A stretch of 64,000 nucleotides of DNA, taken from positions 1 through 64,000 of the forward strand of contig CAYRVF010000006.1 of the NCBI GenBank assembly GCA_964427535.1, in the 5' to 3' direction. Source of the stretch: CAYRVF01 sp964427535. Its GTDB lineage: Bacteria; Chloroflexota; Ktedonobacteria; Ktedonobacterales; JADMIN01. Shown here piece after piece: positions 1 through 7,224 of this stretch (positions are counted from its first letter, which is position 1; each line of letters begins with the position of its first letter). The notes beneath the pieces are model-generated. The model searched no databases, had not been told where the DNA came from, and was given only the letters and a program-made list of their open reading frames with translations. Position numbers and translations under genes: made by a program.

Positions 1-1
1 C

Positions 2-1333
2 TACGACCAGCAGACCGGCCGCTGGTTCAACCTCGTGCTGACGCTGGAAGTCAATCCCGCGAACGGTCATTTCACTGGCGACAACCACCTCGACCTGGCT
101 GTCAGCCAGACCTCCGACCCGCGCGGCGCCTGGGTCGTCTATCGCATCCCGGCGCAGGACAACGGCACCCAAGGCACGCCGAACCACGGCTGCAGCTTTG
201 GCTTCTGCTTCGGCGACTACCCGCACATCGGCGCTGACGCCAACGGCATCTACCTGACCACCAACGAATACTCGTTCTTCGGTCCCGAGTTCCATGGCGC
301 CCAGATCTATGTGCTCTCCAAGCAGGCCCTCGCTGCCGCGGCGCCCAGTATCACCGTCACGCAGTTCGACACCGCTGGCGCTCGCCCCGGCTTCACCGTC
401 TGGCCCGCGACTGCCCCAAACAGTCAATTCGCGACCGGCAACAACGGCACCGAATACTTCCTCAGCTCCACAGCCGCTGACGAAGTGCAGTGCCCGTCGG
501 GCTGTGTCGGCAGCCATCAGTCCAACAACATTCTGCAGTGGACGATGACCAATACGCGCTCGCTCAACTCGGGCAGCCCAAACCTGATCCTGAGCACCAC
601 GCAAATCACCGTCCCGACCTACGCGGAGCCTCCGGCCTCGACCCAGAAGGCCGGCCCGACCCCGCTGGCCGACTGCTTGAATGACACCACCTGCGCGACC
701 TTCTTGAACGGACAGCCGGATCCCTTTGCGCCTGAGCAGGAGTACAAGCTCGACAGCAACGACAGCCGCATGCAGCAGGTGATGTATGCGGATGGCAAGC
801 TCTGGGGCGCGCTCGACGCGGCGGTGACGGTCAACGGCACCCCGCAGGCGGGCATCGCCTACTACATCGTCAACCCGACCAGCCACACCATCGCCAGGAC
901 CGATCAGGTGGGTCTCGCCAATACCAACATGACCTACCCAGCGATCGGCGTGCTGTCCAACGGGAAGGGTGTCGTCGCCTTCACGCTCTCCGGCACCAAT
1001 GACTTCCCGTCGGCTGCGTATGCCACCCTCGACGTACGCAACGGCTTCGGCCCGGTGCATCTCGCCGCGTCGGGCGTCGGTCCCGCCGATGGCTTCACGG
1101 GATACAAGTATTACGGCGCCAGCGGCACACCGGGTGTCGCGCGTCCTCGGTGGGGCGACTACGGCGCCGCGGCCGTCGTCGGCAACCGCATCTGGATCGC
1201 CTCCGAGTACATCGGCCAGTCGTGCACGCTCTCGCAGTACGAGGCTGGCTTCGGCCCGCAGTTCGGCAGCTGCGCGGGCACCCGCACGGCGCTGGCGAAC
1301 TGGGACACACGCATCAGCCAACTGAATTTCTAA
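2..1333 (+). CDS. Probable secreted beta-propeller-like protein, 5' partial
   Basis: The frame is open from base 2, so the N terminus lies outside the window; 443 residues are visible, ending at TAA. The visible part is rich in Gly, Asn, Thr, Ser and aromatic residues, with paired Cys patches (CSFGFCFG near residue 64, further Cys near 157-170 and 225-231) that suggest disulfides in an exported protein. Near the C terminus is RWGDYG (about residue 383), a motif that recurs in extracellular BNR/sialidase-like propeller proteins. From this I infer an exported propeller-like protein. I see no catalytic set and no sorting signal at the C terminus, which ends SQLNF. A strong hairpin follows the stop by 38 bp. 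The substrate is unknown. Confidence 0.75.
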   Translation, partial: YDQQTGRWFNLVLTLEVNPANGHFTGDNHLDLAVSQTSDPRGAWVVYRIPAQDNGTQGTPNHGCSFGFCFGDYPHIGADANGIYLTTNEYSFFGPEFHGAQIYVLSKQALAAAAPSITVTQFDTAGARPGFTVWPATAPNSQFATGNNGTEYFLSSTAADEVQCPSGCVGSHQSNNILQWTMTNTRSLNSGSPNLILSTTQITVPTYAEPPASTQKAGPTPLADCLNDTTCATFLNGQPDPFAPEQEYKLDSNDSRMQQVMYADGKLWGALDAAVTVNGTPQAGIAYYIVNPTSHTIARTDQVGLANTNMTYPAIGVLSNGKGVVAFTLSGTNDFPSAAYATLDVRNGFGPVHLAASGVGPADGFTGYKYYGASGTPGVARPRWGDYGAAAVVGNRIWIASEYIGQSCTLSQYEAGFGPQFGSCAGTRTALANWDTRISQLNF

Positions 1334-1371
1334 CGTCTCCGTAGCGCATACCTCTCGCGAGAGGTGAGCAG

Positions 1372-1405
1372 CCGGGCCGGATTCCTGCCGGGGAATCCGG
1401 CCCGG
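1372..1405. terminator. Strong hairpin terminator between convergent genes
   Basis: A perfect 14-bp stem (1372-1385 with 1392-1405) closes a 6-base loop between the stop of the secreted protein and the stop of the facing lipoprotein gene. The plus-strand tail TCTCGTTTCC is only moderately T-rich, so it may act in both directions or as a 3' end stabiliser. Confidence 0.7.
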
Positions 1406-1452
1406 TCTCGTTTCCTACGGCGTGTAATGACGCGCCGCGCTGCCTGCACGCA

Positions 1453-2043
1453 CTAGCTGACGGCGAAGGTCTGCGAGTGGGCCGGTCCACTCTGGCCCAT
1501 CGCGCCGCCTCCCGGAACGCTATAGCTCAGCGTGGCGCGGTACGTCCCTGCCGCATTCTGTCCGCCGGGAACTCCGACCGATTGTGCCGTCACACTCCCC
1601 GCCGCCAGGTCGACGACCCGTGTCGGCGTCTGCAGCCTGCAGGTGCCCACGGGCTGCCACACGCCATTGACCAGTTTCTCCAGTTGGATCAGCGAGCAGC
1701 TCGTCTTGTGGTCCGTCGCAGAGATGGCCTGCGCCAGACCATTCTCGATGGTCACGGTCATCAGCTCGCCCTGCGCATAGCTCGTCGAGCTCAACACCAC
1801 GCGCACCTCACCATGCGTCACGGTTGCCTGAGGTGTGCCGCTCTCACTGGTGGGAGTGGGGAGTGGTGTCCGGCTGATTGTGCGGGTCGTGACGCTCGTG
1901 ACGGGCGTCTCTGAAGAGCCGTTATTGCCCACTGTGCCTCCAGACGTCGCACCACACGCCGCGACACCAATGCTCAGAACGAGCAGCGCCAGCGGGAAGA
2001 CGATCTCGCGCACCCTGCCCGCACTCTTCTCCATCTTCGGCAC
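1453..2043 (-). CDS. Predicted lipoprotein of unknown function
   Basis: A 196-residue product if translation starts at GTG 2043, which lies 9 bases after an AGGAGGG site; a TTG directly after that site and an ATG at 2034 are alternatives. A basic n-region, a hydrophobic segment and the lipobox GVAAC put the lipidated Cys near residue 30. A Ser/Thr/Pro/Gly-rich linker (about 31-70) leads into a beta-rich domain (SYAQGELMTVTIEN) with two Cys (TSCSL, GTCRL) that could form a disulfide. The layout of lipid anchor, flexible linker and Ig-like fold is that of a cell-surface protein. I do not recognise the family. The gene faces the upstream secreted-protein gene. Confidence 0.75.
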   Translation of the reverse strand: MPKMEKSAGRVREIVFPLALLVLSIGVAACGATSGGTVGNNGSSETPVTSVTTRTISRTPLPTPTSESGTPQATVTHGEVRVVLSSTSYAQGELMTVTIENGLAQAISATDHKTSCSLIQLEKLVNGVWQPVGTCRLQTPTRVVDLAAGSVTAQSVGVPGGQNAAGTYRATLSYSVPGGGAMGQSGPAHSQTFAVS

Positions 2044-2202
2044 CGCCAGCAACCCTCCTCGTGTCCGGAACCATCCTACTTCCTAGAAGACGGTACGCAC
2101 CGCCCACAAGTTCCCGCATTGCCTGCTGGCCTCATCCCCCACGCCCCCTTCACCGCCGCCACAGATAGCGCCTGCCATCCGCCGTACTCGCCCAAAAAGC
2201 GA

Positions 2203-2244
2203 CCCCTTCCCTCAAGGGAAGAGGGTTAGGGGTAAGGTTCTGCC
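2203..2244 (-). repeat. 3'-end hairpin repeat, family A, copy 1
   Basis: On the minus strand it directly follows the stop of the HicB/DinB-like gene (stop at 2245). It consists of an A/C-rich lead (AGAACCTTACCCCTAACCC type) and a hairpin of CTTCCCT/AGGGAAG arms. The same element recurs at 12995, 13146, 17782, 17853, 17951 and 34746, always in this orientation. Confidence 0.75.
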
Positions 2245-2964
2245 TCACAGTACCGGCCCACCCGGCCTGCGCGAGAGCTCGGCAAGATGCTCCCAGTCGT
2301 GTTCGAGCATCCGGCGCAGAGCCTTCCGCAGCGTCCGTGGGCCCGCTGGAAGCTGGCGCACCGCCGCGCGTTCTTCGGGTGTCGTCGCGTGCGCGCGTTC
2401 CGCCGCCATCTCCGCCGCACGACGCAGCGCATCGGCAAGTAATATCTCGCCGCGCTCCGCCGCGCTTGCCAGCCGCGAGAATCCCGGCGCTCCCGCCAGC
2501 GCGGCGGCCAGATACGCTCCCTGCGCGCCCAGCACATGCAGCAGCACCGCCCGGCCCGGTCGCCCGCTACCCTCGGGATGCGCGTCGAGCTGAGCATCGG
2601 ACTGCGTCTCGGCCCAATCCGCCAGCTCGCCACACAGCCAGCGGCAGCGATCGAGCAGCATCTCCAGCTCGTCGTCAGGCACTGGCTCGTAATCTGGACC
2701 AAACATCAGATACGGTGAGCCGTTGCCGAGCCAGCCGCCCTCCATCACGTGCTCGGCCACGCACGTCTCGAACGCTGCATCGGGGTCCACGTCTTGGCCG
2801 TGGCGGCGCAAGAACCGCAGGTACGCGCGGATCGCGTCGGGTGTGGCGGCGAGCGCATCGTCGGTGGTGGGGCCGACGGCGACGCAGCCGAGCAGATCGA
2901 GCACATGCACCATCGTCTTGCGGCGCTTCGGGCCAGATTCGAGATAGAGGCCATAGGTCGTCAC
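2245..2964 (-). CDS. HicB-like N-terminal / DinB-like C-terminal fusion protein
   Basis: A 239-residue protein starting at GTG 2964 (GGGAGAG site 6 bases upstream). Residues 1-60 look like a HicB-type partial RNase H fold (short strands, then TTDDALAATPDAIRAYLRFL). Residues 95-235 form a helical DinB/YfiT-like bundle, with the characteristic C-terminal helix EHDWEHLAELSRRPG and His/Asp residues that could bind metal. DinB-like proteins include metal-dependent thiol transferases and many members of unknown function. I infer a small-molecule-binding or thiol-transfer role rather than toxin-antitoxin action, because there is no HicA partner. It is the last gene of a possible four-gene minus-strand group with the epoxide hydrolase, but the 152-bp gap holds a palindromic repeat. 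Confidence 0.7.
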   Translation of the reverse strand: MTTYGLYLESGPKRRKTMVHVLDLLGCVAVGPTTDDALAATPDAIRAYLRFLRRHGQDVDPDAAFETCVAEHVMEGGWLGNGSPYLMFGPDYEPVPDDELEMLLDRCRWLCGELADWAETQSDAQLDAHPEGSGRPGRAVLLHVLGAQGAYLAAALAGAPGFSRLASAAERGEILLADALRRAAEMAAERAHATTPEERAAVRQLPAGPRTLRKALRRMLEHDWEHLAELSRRPGGPVL

Positions 2965-3038
2965 GCACTACTCTCCCACTCACTCTACAGGTCGCGTTCT
3001 CAACTACCGTGAACGCACGCTCTAGGCGTTGTAGTTGT

Positions 3039-3062
3039 ACGGGCGAGGCATGCCTCGCCCGT
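3039..3062. repeat. Palindromic repeat, family B, copy 1 (perfect 24-bp palindrome)
   Basis: A perfect palindrome centred on GGCATGCC with arms ACGGGCGA/TCGCCCGT. Related copies occur at 13052 and as a stem-loop at 20207. It lies in the gap between the HicB/DinB-like gene and the epoxide hydrolase gene. Confidence 0.7.
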
Positions 3063-3116
3063 CCCCGCCCTTGAGCCAGTATGCAGCCCATGTGCGGCAC
3101 AGCGCGCCCGCCTGCC

Positions 3117-4268
3117 CTACCGCTCACGGCGCAGCGGACGGAAGAACGCCCGCATATCCTCGACCAGCAGCTCGGGTTCCTCCATCGCCGCGAAGTGCCC
3201 GCCGCGCGGCATCTGGGTCCAGCGTTGCACGTTGAGCGTGCGCTCGCCCCATTCGCGCGGCGGCAGCGTCAGCTCTTTCGCGAAGATGGCGACTCCCGCC
3301 GGCACGTCGCTGCGGTGCCCCATGTGTGGCCCGGCTGAGTGGGCAATCTCATAGTAGAGGCGCACCGACGAGTTAATGGTCTCGGTCACCCAGTAGATCA
3401 TGATGTTCGTCAGCAGATCGTCTTTGCTGAAGCGCCGCTCGACGTCGCCGTCGCAGTCGCTCCAGGCGCGAAACTTCTCCACGATCCACGCGGCCAGCCC
3501 CGCCGGCGAGTCGTTCAGCCCGTAGGCGAGCGTCTGCGGCTTGGTCGCGTGCTCCATCGCATAGGCGCCTTCAGTCTGTGACCATCGCTCCACATCCTGA
3601 GCATACCGTTTCTCGGCGTCTGTCAGGTCGGGCTGGTTGAAGCCGCCGCTGGGATACCCGACATCGGTGAGATGAATCCCGATCAGCGGCTCGGGATGTG
3701 CCGCCGCCAGCAGCCGCGTGACACGGCCTCCCAGGTCTCCGCCCGCGGCGGCGAAACGTGGATACCCCAGCACGTCTGTCATCAGGCGTGCCCACATGTC
3801 GGCGATGCGCTGCGTGTCCATGCCGCGCTCGCGCGGACGATCAGAAAAGCCGTACCCCGGCAGCGACGGCACGATCACATCGAACGCGTCGGCCGTGTCG
3901 CCGCCGTAGCGCGCTGGATCGGTGAGCAGCGGAAGTATCTTGTACATCTGGAAGAACGAGCTGGGCCAGCCATGTGTGATGACGAGTGGCAGCGGATTCG
4001 GTCCGCGTCCGCGCACGTGGACAAAATGGACGCCGATGCCGTCGATGTCCGCACGAAACTGCGGGTACTGGTTGAGCATCACCTCGCACGTCCGCCAGTC
4101 GAACTGGTGTCGCCAGTAGTCCACCAGATTTCTGAGATAGTCCAGGTTCGTGCCGTAGTCCCACCCCGCGCCGTCGACCTCGTCCGTCCAGCGGGTGCGT
4201 GACAGCCGCTGCTGCAGGTCATCGAGCACCGCCTGTGACACCTCGATCTGAAACGGGTGCGCTGGCAT
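3117..4268 (-). CDS. Epoxide hydrolase, EHN-type alpha/beta hydrolase
   Basis: A 383-residue cytosolic enzyme predicted to hydrolyse epoxides to diols. The N-terminal 105 residues match the epoxide hydrolase N-terminal region (FQIEVSQAVLDDLQQRL and following), then an alpha/beta hydrolase core: oxyanion motif HGWPSSF (99-105), nucleophile elbow GGDLGG with Asp178, and the C-terminal catalytic His in GGHFAA (His358). The elbow is GGDLG where many relatives have GGDWG. Length is typical of the microsomal-type bacterial family. The ATG at 4268 has AGGAGGG 6 bases upstream. The Ddn-like gene ends 63 bp upstream, which suggests cotranscription. Confidence 0.92.
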   Translation of the reverse strand: MPAHPFQIEVSQAVLDDLQQRLSRTRWTDEVDGAGWDYGTNLDYLRNLVDYWRHQFDWRTCEVMLNQYPQFRADIDGIGVHFVHVRGRGPNPLPLVITHGWPSSFFQMYKILPLLTDPARYGGDTADAFDVIVPSLPGYGFSDRPRERGMDTQRIADMWARLMTDVLGYPRFAAAGGDLGGRVTRLLAAAHPEPLIGIHLTDVGYPSGGFNQPDLTDAEKRYAQDVERWSQTEGAYAMEHATKPQTLAYGLNDSPAGLAAWIVEKFRAWSDCDGDVERRFSKDDLLTNIMIYWVTETINSSVRLYYEIAHSAGPHMGHRSDVPAGVAIFAKELTLPPREWGERTLNVQRWTQMPRGGHFAAMEEPELLVEDMRAFFRPLRRER

Positions 4269-4331
4269 ATCGCCCTCCTGTCTCGTGCATCTGCACCTGC
4301 CTCTGCCCGAGCGGGCAGGGTTGGCTGTGTC

Positions 4332-4745
4332 TCACCCAAACCGCTCGAACACGACGAGCGGAATCTCGCGGCTGGTCTTCTGCTGCTGTGCGTCGAACCA
4401 CGGCACGATCTCGGCCCGGCGCCCGAGAAGCCGCTCGCGCTCGGTTCCCGCCGCGACCGATGCGCGGGCCTCGAACCGCTCGTCGCCCACCTCCACCGTC
4501 ACCTCCGGATGCGCCAGCAGGTTGTAGTACCAGTCGGGATGCGCGGGCGCTCCCGCGTTGGCGGCGACGACGACGAACCGCTCGCCGTCCTTCCCGTAGC
4601 CCAGCGGCACCGTGCGCGGCAATCCGCTTCTGGCGCCGGTCGTTGTCAGCAAGAGGATGTGGCTGTTGGCGAGCTGTCCGCTGAGCCTGCCGCCATTCTC
4701 CCGAAACTCACGTATCAGCGCATCGTTGTATGCGCGCATGTCCAT
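4332..4745 (-). CDS. Ddn/DUF385-type nitroreductase-family protein
   Basis: A 137-residue protein of the deazaflavin-dependent nitroreductase (Ddn, DUF385) family, a split-barrel fold that usually binds F420H2 or FMN. The hallmark is visible: LTTTGARSGLPRTVPL (33-48), then YGKDGERFVVVAANAG and the HPDWYYNLLAHPEVTVEV segment. The start ATG 4745 has a GGAGAG site; an ATG two codons in is possible. It lies between DUF3224 and epoxide hydrolase genes on the same strand. A second family member occurs at 30827. The substrate cannot be read from sequence. Confidence 0.9.
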   Translation of the reverse strand: MDMRAYNDALIREFRENGGRLSGQLANSHILLLTTTGARSGLPRTVPLGYGKDGERFVVVAANAGAPAHPDWYYNLLAHPEVTVEVGDERFEARASVAAGTERERLLGRRAEIVPWFDAQQQKTSREIPLVVFERFG

Positions 4746-4838
4746 TCGCTGCTCTCCGGTTCTCTGTCACTGGTGTACGCTCAGGGCCGGTTCCGCGGCG
4801 TGCTCATCTTCCCGCCCACCACGAGACCGTGTGTCCCA

Positions 4839-5237
4839 TCAGTCGAAATCGTAGTCTAGCGTGACGGACGACGACTGTCCATGCTGAAAGAACAGGCCGC
4901 CGTCCCCACGCAGGCCGCGCAGATCGCCCGTCCCCGAGCCCTCGATGACCGACCACGCCGCCTTCACCGCGCCGCCCTCGAAGACGCCGCTGACCCGCAG
5001 GGCGAAGCTCCCCGGCCGGTCGCCCAGCCGACCGACGACGCGCTCTAATCCGACGAAGGTGCATGACTCGTCGTCGCGGTACATCATCAGGTACTTGAAC
5101 GTCGCCTCGCCCTCGATCTCGCCGTGGTAGAGGTCACTACCGCTGGCGCAGGCGATCTTCGGCGCGCCTTCAGCTTCGGCGCAGGGCTGCTCGTCCCAGC
5201 TCTTCATCTCAATAGTGCCCGCCGCGTGTGTGCTCAT
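4839..5237 (-). CDS. DUF3224 family protein
   Basis: A 132-residue protein. The opening pattern AAGTIEMKSWDEQP, the ...GEIEGEATFKYLMMYRD... strand pair, FVGLERVVGRLGDRPGSF and the ending GDGGLFFQHG...VTLDYDF are those of DUF3224, a small beta-barrel family related to allene-oxide-cyclase-like folds. Biochemical function is unknown. ATG 5237 follows GGGGAGGA. It is the first gene of the minus-strand group running towards the epoxide hydrolase, and it is divergent from the WYL regulator with a perfect palindrome between them, so it is the best candidate target of that regulator. Confidence 0.88.
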   Translation of the reverse strand: MSTHAAGTIEMKSWDEQPCAEAEGAPKIACASGSDLYHGEIEGEATFKYLMMYRDDESCTFVGLERVVGRLGDRPGSFALRVSGVFEGGAVKAAWSVIEGSGTGDLRGLRGDGGLFFQHGQSSSVTLDYDFD

Positions 5238-5316
5238 CGTGTCGCCTATCCTCCCCTACTCGATCTGTGAGGTGCCCGCGAAAGTGTCCCAGATGCTATT
5301 ATTATGGCCGGTATAC

Positions 5317-5333
5317 CTGACATCTTCTGTCAG
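5317..5333. promoter_or_regulatory. Perfect inverted repeat, likely WYL-regulator operator
   Basis: CTGACA and TGTCAG arms separated by TCTTC form a 17-bp perfect inverted repeat in the 118-bp divergent promoter between DUF3224 and the WYL regulator, 22 bp upstream of the regulator's ATG. Autoregulation of a divergently placed WYL regulator is the simplest reading. Confidence 0.65.
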
Positions 5334-5355
5334 TCTTTTCGGGGAGTATGCGCCG

Positions 5356-6375
5356 ATGCGTGCCAGCCGGTTAGTCTCGCTCCTTCTGCTGCTGCAGACG
5401 CGTGGACGCATGACCGCGCAGGACCTCGCGGACGAGCTCGGCGTCTCTGTGCGCACCATCTACCGTGACGTGGAATCGCTAAGCCTCGCGGGTGTGCCGG
5501 TGTATGCCGACCGTGGCCCGACGGGCGGCTTTCAACTCCTCGCGGGATACCGCACGCGTCTCACCGGACTGACACCAACCGAGGCTGAATCGCTCTTCCT
5601 CGCGGGCATCCCCGGACCCGCCGCCGAACTGGGACTGGGCACGGTACTCGCTGCGGCGGAACTCAAGCTGCTGGCGGCGCTGCCCGAGCCGCTGCGGCCA
5701 CAGGTCGGGCGTGTGCGCGAACGATTCCACCTCGACGCGCCAGGATGGTTCCAGGATGTCGGCGAGACGCCGTACCTCGGGGAAGTCGCCGAAGCCGTCT
5801 GGAATCAGTGGCCACTCCGCGTGCATCACCAGCGTGCGGGCCGGGGCGGGCATGTACACCGCATGCTGGAGCCGCTCGGCGTCGTGCTCAAAGCGGGCGC
5901 GTGGTATCTCGTCGCGCGCGTGCGTCCCGCGAAGGAAGGCGAGCCGAGCCCATCCGAGACGGCACACCCGATTCGCACCTATCGTGTGTCGCGCATACTC
6001 GCGCTGGAGACGCTGCGCGACGAGACCTTCGAGTGGCCGGAGGGCTTCGATCTCGCGGAGTTCTGGCACACGTGGTCGCGCGGCTTCGAGTCAGGCGTCT
6101 ATCGCGGTGAGGCCAGCATCCGACTCTCGCCGCGCGGTGTCGAGCGCATGGTCTACCTGCTGAACCCGGCCACCAGCCACGCGGCGACCGAGACCGCCAC
6201 GCCGCCTGAGGCGGACGGCTGGCTGCGAGCAACCGTTCCCATCGAGTCGGTCGAGCACGCGCTCTCCGAGCTGCTGCGTCTCGGCGCGGACGTCGAGGTC
6301 GTCTCGCCGCCCGAGCTGCGCGCCCGCATGGCCGAGGAATCCGCCGCGCTGGCCGAGTTGTACTGTAGCCCGTGA
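5356..6375 (+). CDS. YafY-type HTH and WYL-domain transcriptional regulator
   Basis: A 339-residue regulator. The ATG at 5356 is preferred because it has GGGGAG 9 bases upstream and begins at the family's usual MRASRLVSLLLLLQTRG. Residues 1-60 are a DeoR-like winged HTH (MTAQDLADELGVSVRTIYRDVESL). Residues about 130-215 are the WYL domain, with the GAWYLVARVR motif near 185, followed by the WCX C-terminal region that ends in RMAEESAALAELY. Family members are ligand-responsive repressors or activators. It is divergent from DUF3224/Ddn/epoxide hydrolase genes and probably controls them and itself through the palindrome at 5317. Confidence 0.93.
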   Translation: MRASRLVSLLLLLQTRGRMTAQDLADELGVSVRTIYRDVESLSLAGVPVYADRGPTGGFQLLAGYRTRLTGLTPTEAESLFLAGIPGPAAELGLGTVLAAAELKLLAALPEPLRPQVGRVRERFHLDAPGWFQDVGETPYLGEVAEAVWNQWPLRVHHQRAGRGGHVHRMLEPLGVVLKAGAWYLVARVRPAKEGEPSPSETAHPIRTYRVSRILALETLRDETFEWPEGFDLAEFWHTWSRGFESGVYRGEASIRLSPRGVERMVYLLNPATSHAATETATPPEADGWLRATVPIESVEHALSELLRLGADVEVVSPPELRARMAEESAALAELYCSP

Positions 6376-6445
6376 TTGAGTGCGGCACAGTTCGCGGTCA
6401 CATGAAGCGTGGCCTCAAGGGGAAATGTGGGTCGGATGCGGCTTG

Positions 6446-7024
6446 CTATAGATCCGCCGAGCGCTGCTTCCGCTGCTGGCGGTAGGCGCGGGCGTGCATG
6501 CGGTTGCCGCACGTCGCCATCGAGCACCACACGCCGGAGTGGTTCTTCGAGGTGTCGTAGAACGCGCCCCCACAGGCCGTGTTGCGGCAGATTTTGAGCC
6601 GCGTCCAGGTTCCCGTCAGCATCGCGGCATACACCTCGCCGAAGACACGCGCGAGCACGCCATCCACACCCGCGCTCTCGGGAGACAGCAGCACAGACGA
6701 CGCCGAAGGGAACTGCACCATCAGCGGCAGATGACGCGCCATCTGATTGAGCGTCTCGTGTGCGTCCGCGACTGTGGAGCTATCCGCGTCGCCCCGTTGC
6801 AGCATGTGCCGCAGCGCCTCGCGCACGGTAAGCGCGCGCCGATAGTCGCCGTCCGACACTGGTGTATCTGCCGTGATCAGGCCATGCTGGACCAACCACG
6901 ACCGCATCTCCTCACGATCGGGCCAGGCATCGTGCAGCCGCTGCCGCTGACCATATCGCGTATTGAGCAGGTCCTGCACGAGCGCCAGGCCGCCGGGAGC
7001 CCGCGTCGTCTGCCGATGGGCCAT
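6446..7024 (-). CDS. CGNR zinc-finger (ABATE-domain) transcriptional regulator
   Basis: About 192 residues. The preferred ATG (7024; an ATG at 7030 is possible) follows GAAGGA; the frame extends further upstream without a good site. The N-terminal part, with LALVQDLLNTRYG, is the ABATE stress-response domain. The C terminus carries the zinc finger: Cys in ICRNTACGGAFYD, then VWCSMATCGNRMHARAYRQ with the CGNR signature and basic DNA-contacting helix. Family proteins are predicted DNA-binding regulators. It is divergent from the MFS exporter, with a 200-bp A+T-rich control region between them, so it probably regulates that exporter. Confidence 0.9.
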   Translation of the reverse strand: MAHRQTTRAPGGLALVQDLLNTRYGQRQRLHDAWPDREEMRSWLVQHGLITADTPVSDGDYRRALTVREALRHMLQRGDADSSTVADAHETLNQMARHLPLMVQFPSASSVLLSPESAGVDGVLARVFGEVYAAMLTGTWTRLKICRNTACGGAFYDTSKNHSGVWCSMATCGNRMHARAYRQQRKQRSADL

Positions 7025-7143
7025 CGCCATATATCCTTCATGTCGCATCATAGACACCGCTATCACTACCATATTATATACACCGGTAACACACATCCAA
7101 TAATACGCCATTTACGAAGCGCGCGCATAACCATCAAAGTATC

Positions 7144-7173
7144 TTGACTAGTTATTATAGGTCGGGCTACAGT
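7144..7173 (+). promoter_or_regulatory. Candidate promoter of the MFS exporter
   Basis: TTGACT (7144-7149) and TACAGT (7168-7173) are 18 bp apart in the only A+T-rich stretch of the region, upstream of the exporter's ATG at 7225. The -10 match is moderate. Confidence 0.45.
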
Positions 7174-7224
7174 GTCACACATGGACAGTCATCCGCACGC
7201 CGTCTCCACGTGAAAGGCCCTCCG

